Source: Branchiostoma floridae
Taxonomy: Eukaryota > Chordata > Leptocardii > Amphioxiformes > Branchiostomatidae
Direction of reading: 5' to 3'
DNA length: 64,000 nt
NCBI RefSeq assembly: GCF_000003815.2
Contig: NC_049980.1
Coordinates: 26,572,508-26,636,507 of the forward strand
A program made the position numbers and the translations under genes. A model generated the notes under the pieces. It did not search any database. It had not been told where the DNA came from and saw nothing but the letters and a program-made list of their open reading frames with translations. This document shows, in pieces, positions 32,001 to 45,000 of this stretch. Each line of letters starts with the position of its first letter. Position 1 is the stretch's first letter.

Positions 32001-33034
32001 GATCAGTCAACAATTGCATGTTAATAGCCTTTGTATGTTCCAACTGGAGGCAGATATTTGGTGGTCAATGTCTTGTTGGGCAGTTAGGACTTTCCCATTG
32101 CCATTCATTAGAAGATGTGTTTGCAGGTTGCACTAGGTGCAAAGTGTCACAGGGCTATGTCAAAGCTTCCTAAAAACGTTTAAAGACAATTCTATCTCTA
32201 CAACCAGATAAGATTCACAGTTTTACTTTCAGACATTATTAGAGACATCTATCACTCTTGTTTAGTGTAATCAGAATGAACTGCAAAAACAGTTAACCAT
32301 GATGAGGATTCTAACTCATATTTAATGAGTTTTACAAATAACAGTCCCCATTAGTGACAGCCAGATGTTTTGTCTGTATCCAACTTATTCCTGTCAATTA
32401 TTGACAGGAATATCCTGCCAATAACCTAGGCTTCTTAGATTCCATTTTATGGCGTGAGCCATGTGTTAGCCTACCTAGCCCTCATAAGGTGGAGGTTAAA
32501 GAATGAAATTTGTCCCAGGTCTGTACAGGAGACATCCACAGAGATCCTCTGTAGAAGTTATTACTATAACCCTTTCTCTATGGACCTTTCAGAGTGGCAG
32601 TTGTGTTTTCAGACAGTTAAACTAGCATAATAATAGAAATTTTCATGTAGAAATAATCTTAGTAAAACAACTAGTACTGAACAGAGTCCACAGGACAAAG
32701 AACAATTGTCAGTTGCACATTCATTTAAAAATAGATAAATGGGACATGCAATCTTGAGTAGGCTTCACGGTAAGGCAAATGGTTGTACAAAAACCTCAAC
32801 TACTGTAAATTACATTTTAGTCATGTAAACCTTGTTGTAATACTGACTAAGGGCATCAAGGAGAACATTACCATGTGCATACATGTGCCATATATAAGCA
32901 GATTGTGCATAATGGTATTCCCCTGTTGATAGTGATCATCCCCAGTATTAGTCTCCTATTGGCTGCCTTCCAGGCCTATCACAGACGGAGGCAGGCTTAT
33001 ACATATGGGTGAGTTGATGATATTTCTCTCTCAG
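26061..33034. other. SUGP1 intron 1, right part
   Basis: No supported gene. Contents noted: a 19-base T run at about 28621-28639; several copies of a TGTCCTTGGTGCTGAA-type motif between 30197 and 31160, two of them (30957-31030 and 31097-31160) forming a diverged duplication; and scattered short frames without splice support. The copies near 16000-16045 in SMN intron 2 belong to the same motif family. Confidence 0.4.
30957..31165. repeat. Diverged direct repeat of a TGTCCTTGGTGCTGAA-type unit
   Basis: ATTACCAGCAATTGCGCTCTCCTTGGTCG...GGTGTTGAAGGTAGTGTAGCTGGGGTTCCAATTACCAGC is repeated about 145 bp later as ATTATCAGTAATTGCCCTGTCCTTGGTGCTGAAAGTAGTGTAATGGGATTCCATTACTAGC. Single units of the motif also occur at 30197, 30281 and in SMN intron 2 (15998 and 16031). 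Confidence 0.6.
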
Positions 33035-33063
33035 ATCACACAGTGGGCAGCGTCAGGAGAAGC

Positions 33064-36000
33064 ATGGCTCACCGAGGCTCTTACGGAGGAGGGGGACAGG
33101 GCCAGTACACGCCGGGGCAGCCGGGGTACAGTGGAGGGTACCAACAAGCCACGCAGGACCGCATGAGCAGGGCACAGAGCCTGTCTCAACAGGAGAGGCT
33201 CATCGAGCTGAAGAAGAAGGAGATTGAGAAGAGGATGGCAGAACAGAAGAAGAAGGCGGAAGAAGAGAGGCTGAAGAAACTGGCCAAACTAAAGGGAAAA
33301 GCAACGTGAGTAGTGGAACAGTTATTTTATCTGATTTATAAGTGTTTTCTATAGCTTACAAAGCAAAAAACAAAGATGTTGCATGGTTGGATAGAATCTG
33401 AAAAATGATCCTGATTACCACCAAATGATCTTTTAATGGACTTTGGACTCTCAACTGTGACAGCTATCATTGATATATAAGCAAGGGGAAAGTCAGTGGT
33501 AATAGACTTCTTCTTGACAGCCTTTCGAGTCTGATAATCCACTTACTGACACTCATTGCTCTGTATGTGTTATGTTTCTTAAATAGGATAGCTCAAGAAA
33601 TTATGTAATTACATATAATGTACATCTTTTTCATCCGTACAGCTGACATGTAGTAACTACAGGAGAAGTGAATACACTTGAAACAGATAAATGTGGATCC
33701 AGGAATTTTATCAAAATTATAGTCTTTGCTATTGTATCAATGGATGGAAATCAATATATGAAACTTTGTGTAACATATATGATGTATTCCTGCATGTGTA
33801 GGGATTTCCCCAGAAATGTTAAGTACGGAGGTACTTATTAATTTAATGTAAGGGCATATGATACTCCGGCAGTGGCGGTCTTCCTCCTAGGGGTGGAAGC
33901 ACTTCCTAGCTTTATGCCTTAAAAAAACAAACAGTGGAGGCCATTTTCAGGAAATTAAATTTTACATCCTATTTAGCATTGCATTTATAAGCAGACCAGA
34001 GGAGAGATGCTGCTTTTGAAATTTGAAAATCAGTGCTGGGATTACATTATGGCAGGGTGCCATTGTTCCATCTTTGGGGAAATATGATCTTGAAAAGGGG
34101 AAGTTTGTCAAGTTCCAAATTGTCACTGAATGCAAATTCATTTTACAACACTCCATGTTGCAAGTTTATCAGTGTTGGTAGTAATTATTCTGAACCAAAT
34201 CTGAAGTTCTGAACTGTGATTTTCAATGCAAACCCTTAGCAGTGTTGGGGGTAACTTCCAGCAACTTTTGATCCACTGCTCATCCAACCATGTGCTCTAT
34301 CTGCATGGCATAACTACAGAAGCAATGGGTTGCTCATTTCTTGACGAAGACTTGAGTTTGAAATCATAGTTGAACTTTGCTTCAGAACAGTGTTATGCCA
34401 AAGTTGCAGTACGAGTTCTCACCAGGATCTTTGACAGCAATTGAAGTACATACATGTAAGGCAGGCATGATGCAAATCTGTGCGTGTGCCAAGCACACAA
34501 GCTGTGTGTGTGTGTATGGGTAGTTGGGGGTTTTGTCTGACATCATTCTTTCATCCTAGAAAGTTTCTTCCCTGTTAGTGTTACTCTAAAGCTACATTAT
34601 ACAGTTTTTCTTTAGAATTTTTTGAGGTTCACAGGGTTCTCCTCAGAAACTTCCCTACCCAGCATCATTTTTTCTGATTAGACTCGTGTTGGAGGGCGGC
34701 TATCCTTGAATGCCTTGGCGAGAGCACTCCATTTTATGGTAAAAATCACCAGTTTGCTTGGAGGGTTGCACATGCTTGAATTGCAGCAGACTCATTTGGC
34801 TTCGAGCATGAGTAGACATTGTTTGTAAAAACTGACGTCTAATTACTTCTCCTCCGTTTGAGGAAAATGATTCATGTATTTTATGGTGGATGGGATGTTC
34901 ACTGTGGACTAGAGTTGGCACTTCCATTTTCTTCACGCATTCATCATTCAGTTAATAGTAACAGCTGTTTCAGCTGTGGACTTAAAGCACAACAAAACCA
35001 CCTGTCTTCTCCACCTGCTAAAATAATCCCCACAAAGATGAATGAATCTACAGTTTTAATAACATTTGCTGTACTTATATTATATTATCTGAAGAAATGG
35101 TAGAGGACTGTAGATTATGCATTGTCATTTCTTTTGTGCTTTCTTTAAATCTATATTTGGCACAGACAAATCACTTTCTCAACAGGTACCGCTGGGGTAA
35201 TGGTGCTTGAGCAGCAATTCATTGCTTACAGCCGTGATACAAAACTAATTTGTGCTGTAATTGTCTCAGACATTTGCATAGATATAAGAATGATTCGCCA
35301 CGAAGGAGGATCCTATGTCATCATCATCATGCATGATGTACTATCAGTTTAAGATAAATAAGAGGATTATGCACAATTAAGATGAAATTCCTTACAGTTG
35401 TGAAGCAATAGAACTGAATGTGCTTTGGAAATCGTGATTGAGCAGTATCCCCTAATGGGAGAAAATTGAGACATACAGAAATATCGGTTGATATGAAATA
35501 GTGCAGCTCAGTATATTGCTTGATGGATTCCATCAGGTATTTGATTACAGGAGTTTGTTGGAAGTCAAGCTACTGCCACTGCTGGCAATTGAGGCTATCA
35601 AAACAACCACTGAAAGGTTTTTAGTTTTACTTACTTACAAGTGTTTGCATAATGAGACTAAGAGGACTGAGGGAAAAGACAAATACCCTTGAAATTGGAA
35701 CTAGAAAAAAATATGTGCCATAATGATAGGTTTGGATACCAGGCTACATGTAAGAATTTATGATAAGGAATATACGTGTACAACAATGGCAACCTTTTTT
35801 TAGACTACAGCAGATGAACATAAAATGAGACGCTCCCTTGAAGTATTGAATTGCAGTGTCCTCATAATATCGTGCTGGGTTTTTGTTTTCCCTTGAATCC
35901 AACCAAAGTTGGACAATAAACATCTTTTGAATGTACTTACTAATAGTTTGTGCCTATGAAGGAAAAGGAGATTTTTGGAAAATCACAGTTTCTCTCGTAC

Positions 36001-39000
36001 AAGGAAGTAGATTTTGAAAGTTAAAAGTGCCAGTCTCGACCAAATATTCTATGATTCTGCACATTTGACAGACTACGGATCTTCTGATAGTATAGTCTTC
36101 CACTTCCTCATGCAGTGGTGAGACAGTGGTGCAAGGTTAGGATGGCTTGGGAGTCAGAGATGTGATTTCAACTCAGCAGAATGTATTCAGGATTTCTAGA
36201 ATTGGATTTGATACAGTTGGGATGTTGTCTCTAATGTAATTTGTATTGGTGCATGGTACATGAAGAGGCCTACATAGCTACAACTTAGTTGTTCAGCAGG
36301 CAGTAAGTGGATTGTTTAGGCTCTGCTTTGCCAATCCTCCAGAATCAGTGCCAAGATGAGATGCACAGGCAAGATGACTCAGAATTATATTGAAAACTCA
36401 GAGATGTTGCAGATTTGACCTTCCCAATGCAGTGGGTTAGATTAGAGTTACCACCGGAGAGGCTAAATGGTCATCAAGCAGGTGATATAGGAGAGAAACG
36501 GATTTTGAATGCCTTTGATATTCTTAATGCATGTACATGTATGTGTTTTAGCCCTAAGTGGAGATGATGATAAGCAAAATGGATGATTGTGTTAAGTTGT
36601 TGTTGTACACATCAGGTATCATGTATACAATCATGTAGATGTTGTCACCTCCGTACTTTTTTTACACTCTTTTTATCCACCTATATCTTTTTTCCAGAGA
36701 TTTAGATACTATCCAACTTACATTATCTTAAAGTTAACTGAAGAAAGTGGGAGATGACAGACAATAACAAAATAAATACTGGCACATACCTATACATTTA
36801 TCTGTTGGAATATAAAGTATCATAGATAGATGCAGCGCTCTGATTCTTCCAATTATATATGCGATGGTCTGAGTGCATGTAGTGGAAAAATCCTCCCCAG
36901 TTTAATCCAATTTTTATCACCATACCTGTCTCAAGTGACTTGCCATGCATTGCTGATTAAGATGAAGGCTGGTATATGGGTTACAGCACAGCCATATTTT
37001 ACCCTGCTCATTCCCATTCAACATTGTCACATATAAAACAGATTTGCCAGCTGCTCTTCTTGCAATTTTCAAAATACGTCATTCTAAAAACCATTTGATA
37101 GACATTAAAAGACTGGCGTATCACCCAAATTTACACTGTCAGTGCTCGAACAGGGCTCAGAGCAAGTCCGTTCCTTCCACTGTAGCATCTGTGGCTGTCC
37201 ATGTGCATGTAGAATTGGTCTTCACTCCCACATGAGGACCCACCTCAGCAAGTGACTGACTGTTTGCCTACTCATCTGTTGACATCCATAGTGGAGAATC
37301 CATAGTGTTCAAAAGTTGAATATCTTTTAATCCAAGAGCTGTTGGTAAAGGGTTTTCTATCCTTTAAAAGCTTTTTGCTTCTTTCCGCGAGCTCCTCCTG
37401 GTATGCCACTACAGTAATTCACATGAAATTTTGCCTGGTGGCCCAGAGCTGTCACATGTCATCAAAAGTTTCCTGATATCGCTTGCAGTTTTGGTGGTTA
37501 TTCCTCTACCTTACTTGCTTAGAGTACCCCCCAAAATGGACTCATTTTGTACTTACCTGTCATGAACCTGGCAGGGTGGAGATTTTAATCAAACATTTTC
37601 TTTACCCGAGTCCGGTCATGGGTGTGTAGTTCGAATACGTTTGATTTTATTTATGGGCGTGTTCAATGATTTGGACAGTTTGTGAGCAAAATACCTTTAA
37701 TATGATGAAAACAGTTTGACTGGTTCAAATTCATCTATTAGATACGCTGTTACAATAAAAAGGCAGGGCTGTCTGTAGTTGTGTAGATAACATACTGGAT
37801 AGATGGACAGAGGGCAGGATGGCTGGAAGGAAGGAAAGTTGCTTTCGGTAAAGGTATTGAGGCTGGTTCTAAATCATGTCTTGTGTGCAGTATCAGAAGA
37901 TGGAGCCCACTTTTACCTCTCCAACCAAAGTCAGGTGCCCATGCATTTACAAACTGATGGAGTGATGAAAGCCGTGTAAACTGAGACATGTCTAGCCAGG
38001 AATGCCTGAGGAACTGAACCCATGACCTCTCAATCCCAGTCTGCAAGCCTTTAACTACTCGGCCATCAGTTCCAATGAAGTGCTAATGCACCTGCATGAA
38101 TACACAACAGTTATGGGATGTACACCTACATGTATGGTCCAGCTTACTGTAAATGCATTTAAGTTTGCGGGGATTTAATTTTGCGTTAGCGCAAAAAAAG
38201 GACTTTTTGTGGTGGTTTTAAGTTCGCGGTAGCACCATGCACACCAGTCTCTTACTGCCATGGAAAAAAAGTTGGCAGAAGTTTCTGCATTTACGGTGTC
38301 AGCATGTGATCAGGTTTTTGTTGCATTAAGACTGCTTTTTTTTGCCTTCTTTGCCAGTTCTACTATTGATAATCATATCAAGCAACATGACTTCACAGCA
38401 TGAATGCAGGAGTACAGAAATACTATCTTGGATATTCTAGACACTTTGCAAGTGTTCAATACTAATTTTTGCAAAATGTGTTACAGCAGGACATACATGT
38501 AAGAAATAGCACATTCAAGTACATTATGATCAGTACCATTAGTAAATCAGTAAATCAGTACCATCAGTAAATCAGTACCATTTAGTACATCATCCAAATA
38601 TCAATGTAAAGTTAAAAGACTGGTTGCCATCATAGGCAATGTACATGTGGTCTGGTACCAATTCATTGATTCATTTCAATAAGCTCAAACAATATCCCGT
38701 TACCCCCCTGCTTGTACCCCATTTTAAATGCTCCCCACTTAACTCTGCTTTCATTTGTCCGTTGGAAATAAAGCAGTGCAGGCATGCCATGAAACAGCCA
38801 GCAGTCCATTTCCAACCAACCCAATCAATGCCAATGTCAACCTCCACTTGAGCACCGCATACTTACACGAGATCACCCTTTCTATCTGTAACAACATCAA
38901 TGGATAGTGCAGGACAACAGATGTGTAACCTAAGGAATAAGTGTGCGTGCAGTGATTGCAGTGTTTGTCAAAGTCATCCCATGAACTTGAACCTAGATGT

Positions 39001-42000
39001 CAAAGTCAGTCTTGAATCCTATATCAGTTTTCTGTCTGCATTGAGTATGGTGGCCCTTGGCAGGATCAATTTGTTTGAATTTCACCTGTCAATACAGTAA
39101 ACTTCATGTTGTGGTGGTCTCGTTGACTGATGGTTCTGAAAAACAAGGCGGCACAGCAACTCTTGTTCCGCTCAGTCTTACTTTAGCCCGATCAATACTG
39201 TCATCTACCAGCTAGCAACATGCTTCACCGTCCAGATCACAGAAGTACCTACATGTGATAGTATCCGTCTGCTCTTATCTCACACTGAAGGACATTCTGC
39301 CCCTGAGAAATGACAAAGACAGCTGCAACAAAGTCATATTTTCAGTACCAGCTAGGCTTAAAAGAGTCTCCAATCAATGTCACAGGAGGAGTCTCAGTCT
39401 GAAACTGGCATGGTCCCAAGCTGTGAATTGGACTATACTTTTTCTCAAGTCATGCATAAGAAAAGTTGCAAGCAGCCAAGGCTTTCCAGATGGACACCCA
39501 AGTTGGAGTGTGTTGGAGGTGGTTCTATCTCCAGAAAATCAGGAATCGATGGCAAACCAGCATGATAGCCAGGCAACACACCTTCACATAGAGTTTGGAA
39601 TAATGCCACTTAATCATGTTTTTAGTTTGAATAGTTATTGTATGATAGTAGACCTGGAGCACTTCAAATGTAAATACTATTGATTTTGATATTTTTCAAA
39701 ATGTTATTGAACAGGAGAATGTTATGTAGAAAAACGACAGTAATTGGCTGAAAAATTTGAAGTACATCAGAGATACAACTTCTAAGCCGATGCAATGCCT
39801 TAAAAAAATGGACTAGACCAGTACATCAATATCCCGGCTTATGTATGACGTACACGTAAAATGTAGGTACAAAGGTTTAGATACAGGTACATGACGCATA
39901 TACTTATGCCAAATGTGTTAATGAAGTGAAGACATGATTGAAGATTTCTTCAGAATCTGTTTGAAACCCCAACCCCTGCCGGCCCCTCCTCGTGAGGACT
40001 CCTGATTACAGAGTTCTCCTGCAGGGCTCTTTAAAACTGATTAATCTCCACATCATTTCCTACAGAGCCATTCATCTCCACCAGTCCTGACTCAAACCTA
40101 CAGTAAGAGATGTACAGTACAGCAGTAATCAACATACACCAGTACTGTAACAACTTAAAAGCTCTTCTTTATTTCAATATGCATATACCAGAGTACATGA
40201 TTGTCATAATTATAGTTTTGGTGTGTGTGTGATTTCCATAGAAGAAGGAATTGATTTGTACTTTCATGTGATATTGTATTATGGCATTGCTTATGAAGCA
40301 AGTGTGTGTGATACCGTGCCCTTAGACATAGTGGGTAACAACCCACTGTACCCACATTTTATGGTGTCAGAGAGGCTATGGGACTATCTTTTTATGGTGG
40401 AGCATAGTACTTACTCTGCCTCCAGCCTTTAGCAGTCCTAATTATAACTGTACAGAAGCCTGTGGAGTAAGACCACAAGACCAGCAATTGTTATTTGTGC
40501 TAGTCCAGATCCAGAAATTTGTTTTAAAGAATTATAGATATCCAATGCATGCATTTACATGTAATATGATATTAGTTGTCCTGTTAACAAAATACCAGTC
40601 CATGTATCAAGTTGAACGAAGTGAAATAGGTATGATAGTACAGACTACATGATGTTTCAAACCTGTACTTGACAGATATCTGTACTCTTGAATATTTTAG
40701 AAATGTTTCAAAAAGTACTATTTGTTGACGTATCGGTTTTTTACTTTGAGTGCCCAAATTTTGTTTGTTCGAATACACCCACGGTCATGAATTTATTCAT
40801 GAAGTTTTGTTTACTTCTAAATGGCAAAAGTTGAACATCATTGGCCATCATTATGTATTCTATAATAGAATACAGTACTACAATTTTTGTCAAATATTCA
40901 TACTGCACGGTGATGAGAGTAAGGTAACAAAAATATTTGCAATGGTGTAGATCCAGACACGTTTCTATATAATATATGCACATGAACAGCCTTCATGGGG
41001 CAGCAAATCTGTGTCCCAACATCAATTAGATGGATACAACGGCATAACGTGCCAGTTCAGACTCTGTTGTGTGTCACCCAGGTCGCATCTCACACATCAA
41101 TTTCCCCTTTGCATGTCAGTTAATCACATATCATCATCCATCATCCCAACAATGTGGCTACAAATCCACTTAAATCCGACAGAAAGGATCAATGGTAACA
41201 CCGTTAGGAGACAGCTTGTGACCTGCTCATGCGGATACAAGACGTCTTTATTGATTATGGGAGACCGACATAACAACCATTGATCGTATGTAAAGGCAGA
41301 GAAAAGTGCTGGGTCAAAGATACGCTTTATCTATGGGAGTCAATATGACATCGTGCCAGCTTACATAAGGTGGGAAAAATTGGACTCCCGCATGTTCACA
41401 ATACATGCTTGCAGAGTAGTTTCCCGTATATTGTTGTCTATGAAAGATGTACTCATTCATGACATGAGACAGTCTTCATTGATTTTGTGAGGAATGGCAG
41501 GAATTACAACAGTCCAGACAAATTTACCTTTCTACGTGCTCCCAATACAGCCCACCATGTACAAGGCCTGAAAGAACATCCAGCCATGAATAATTACATT
41601 CCAGGAGGCTGAATATTACCATTAGGGAAATGTATCTCAATGGTCTTTTTTAAGGAAACTCAAATTTTGAGGTATAGAGATTTTGAAGATAGATAAGTTT
41701 GAAGACAGATAAGTTTAAAAACTTTAGTTGAAGGCAATATTACTCATTGTCGTGTTGTTGATGTAGTCCATGGACCAGAGGACAATACCATTCGAAGGGG
41801 CAAATTCTCCTTGTGATTTTTTAATACTAGTAGAAGGTCTGTGTTATATATTTTGATTCGATAGCCAGTCTGGTATAATAGCTTTATACCGGCTATCTTC
41901 TTCTTCATCGTGTCATCACTACACTTTCCTGCTCCATACCGGCTATCAGCAGCTGTCAAACCTATCACCCTCTGAAAGATTAAGCAATTTCGTGTCTTGA

Positions 42001-45000
42001 ACAAGGGGGAGGAAAAAAAAATACATCTATATTTTTCAATGTTGCTTGTTTGTGTTTGTTACAGGTCCAGCCAGAGTGCCCCACCTCCTGTGCGGGTTTC
42101 CCCCAGCCCCTCCAGTGTGGTCAACAAGTTTGTCAACGACGGAAGCTTCATGGAACAGTTCATGAAGATGCAGAAAAAGAAAACAGTCAAAAGAGAAGAA
42201 GACAAGAGCCAGGGAGGTAAGAAAAAGAAGTCAGTCAAGAAAATCTTATCAGGATCTTTGTCAGCAAAGGGAAGGGACTTATGCCACATAAATTCTTTAG
42301 TACACCACTCAGTCTTACAATATGTTTTTATGAGTCCCTTTACAAGGCTTAAAAACACTTTTGGTTAAAGTAGGTTCTCAATCTCATATTTTCCTTCCTT
42401 CTTTTACAGGGGATCCTGAAAATGGCACATCTTCCACAGATATATCAGCTTCACAGACAGCAGCCGCAGCTGCTGCTGCCAAGCTTGCATTCATGGGCAA
42501 GAAGGCAACACCATCAATAACAAACTTTGTGTCTCATATGAAAAGAACTGATAAACCTGCCACATCCATATCACGCCCTGACGTGTTTGAAACCCCAGAA
42601 CGTGAACCAGAACAACCCAGGAAGACGATATCAGGTAAATTGCTTGTCTGCGCTCTCCTTCCTGACTTAAGATAATACATGTGTGTGCATAGTTTAAAAA
42701 AATAGTGTACAGAAGGTTCTTTTGATAGTTTGTTTGTTCGTTAACTCGCACTCACTAATCTGTCTGGAGTCCTAATATAATTACACAACTTGTAACTGTG
42801 ATGAAACATAAACACAATAAATACAAATGATAAAAATTTTTCAAATTAACTAAAATGATGCATCATACATACTACATTCAAGAAAATATTAGTACTGTCT
42901 TAAAAGTACATGTACACGTAACACTAAAAATTAAGAGAAATAGTTGAGAGAGAGAAATAAGGTATTGGTGAAAAAATCTGACAGCCTAGAGCTGAGTAAT
43001 GTTTTGAGCAATAGGTAATAGCCATTATTTGTTTGTTTACTCATTAAGAATTCTCCATATTAATGCAATATTCACTTATCTGTCTGGAGTTCTAATACTA
43101 AATGTAACTATGATGAAGCATAAACACGATAAATATCAATTTGTTTTTAGAATTTGCTAAAACATTATGCAACATACATATAACAAGTTACAGTATAATG
43201 AATTAGAGTGTTCAAATAACTCTAGAAATTAGGAGAAATATAAAGAAGTTTGAATTTTGGAAAATTAGATAAAGCCATATTTTGAAAAATTAAATAGTAC
43301 ATTCAAAGTTGATAAATTGAAATTTAATTCTTTGAAACATTTTATCAGACTGAGTGTATAACAATGTTGGGGCACTAGCCACAGACATTATCAACTTACG
43401 AAGTCAAAATCTTAAGTCCTTTTCTCTATATATGGCGCTCTTCTTCTGTAATAAGCCCTTGGGCCACACAGCTGTGCTAGCAATTATAGCAAGCCCCAAA
43501 ATCTTAGCAGTAAAAGTGAGATTTCATGGGATATTAATCAGGCCCATAAGGTAGCCAAATGCCCAATGTACCCACATGTAAGTTATTATAATGCTTAATG
43601 TGGACATCACATACTCTGAAACTCAAAGGGTGTTGCAAATATTCTTAGGACTGTTTTTAGTCTAATACAAAAAGCTATGTAAAATAAATGTGCACACTCT
43701 TCGTGTACATCCAGATCATGCACCAGCAGGGTAATATTTCTATGTAATAAAAGGTTGCTAGGGGCCCAAGTACACCGGAGACTGTTAATGGGAGGTGCTG
43801 AACTTTTTTGTCCCACAAGGCTAGCAGAAATAAAGTAAAGTTCTAAATCATTATTGGAATGGGACATACTGCTTTAAGAAGTAGTAGGCGGTTGAACAAT
43901 GGTTTTCTTTAATTATTGAGCAGGTTTCCTTGTGCAGTAATGGCAAAACAACTACTAGTAGGAGATAACAACATTTTGAAGTTGGCTTGATGTTTTCTTG
44001 GAAAGATTATCACTATCAGATCCTCATTTTCTCTATATAATTTTGAGTAACTGTTACAGTTAGTGAATGCCGATGAGCCATCACAATGTATTTTTTTACT
44101 TGTCTACAGCCCCACAGCAAGGATTATGTTGTACAAATGTAAAAAAAATAAAAACTTGGATCAGTTCCAGATCTGTATCTCCTTCAACAGGAAAGCTTTT
44201 TGCAACTTTTTAAGTGGTAACCCCCTGACCCTCCATGTAGTCATCAAAGCAATTCTGCAGGCGATTTTTCCTATTAAGGTGAAGCTATGTCACTGTTAAT
44301 GGCAGTGACTGGAGTAGCTCAGCGGCACTGAGGGACCACAGCCTGCCCAGGTTAGGCATTTGATGGAATAAATTGGCCAAATTACCTCTCAAGTGAAAGG
44401 GGAAAGTAGAAAGTGTAGGTGAATAAATTGCACTTTTGTTTCTTACTGTGCCCCTGGAGACACCATTAAATTCCAGGAAAGGCAAACTCGAGCCAATCTT
44501 GCAAAAGTAATTATGAAACAGTTTCTTTTTTGCAGAGAAGGCTGAAAGTTTACGACTGTGGTTTTAATGGTTACAGGCTGTAAAGTCACTCTTTATGTTG
44601 CCATTGTGAGCTGCATGTTAGTGTATGTGTAAATCTTTTAGAATAAGCCTATTCGCAATTACCGGCGCGAAATGCATGACGGGTAAAATCCGCCATTTTG
44701 GGAGATAACTTGCCAACCCAGTGTTGCGTCACGCGTGTGTAGTGTCAGCGTTTGTTTAAGGAGATGGCGCTCCGCGTCGCGCCGTGCGGCGCCGCAGGTG
44801 TTCCCACCCGACAGGTACGAACGTACACCTGTTCTAAAGAAGATTCTAGAACTGTCAGTTAAGAATAAAGATGATAAATTTTTGAAGTCTGGTGTAAGAC
44901 GTGTGTTTGTGTTTTACTGACACTAGTAGTGACAGTATAAGTGGAGTTTTTTTTTTCATTTTCGTTCCGGCCGTAATGGATGAGGAGGCGGAAGTTTATA

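Larger units (their letters stand above)
33306..42064. other. SUGP1 intron 2
   Basis: An 8.8-kb intron. It contains a short GT run near 34501-34516, a SINE (37866-38078), a MITE (38145-38298), a small repeat of ATCAGTACCATCAGTAA type at about 38540-38585 and a 38-bp retroposon insertion (41898-41935). The open frames at 37750-38046 and 39255-39683 overlap the SINE or have no splice support and are not called as genes. Confidence 0.45.

Noticed and set aside
35327-36000. Possible small genes in SUGP1 intron 2
   Set aside because: Short frames on both strands with no acceptor or donor sites in phase and no recognisable residues.
39255-39683. 142-codon open frame in SUGP1 intron 2
   Set aside because: Length alone is not convincing. 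A second overlapping frame exists, with no motif, splice context or composition shift.
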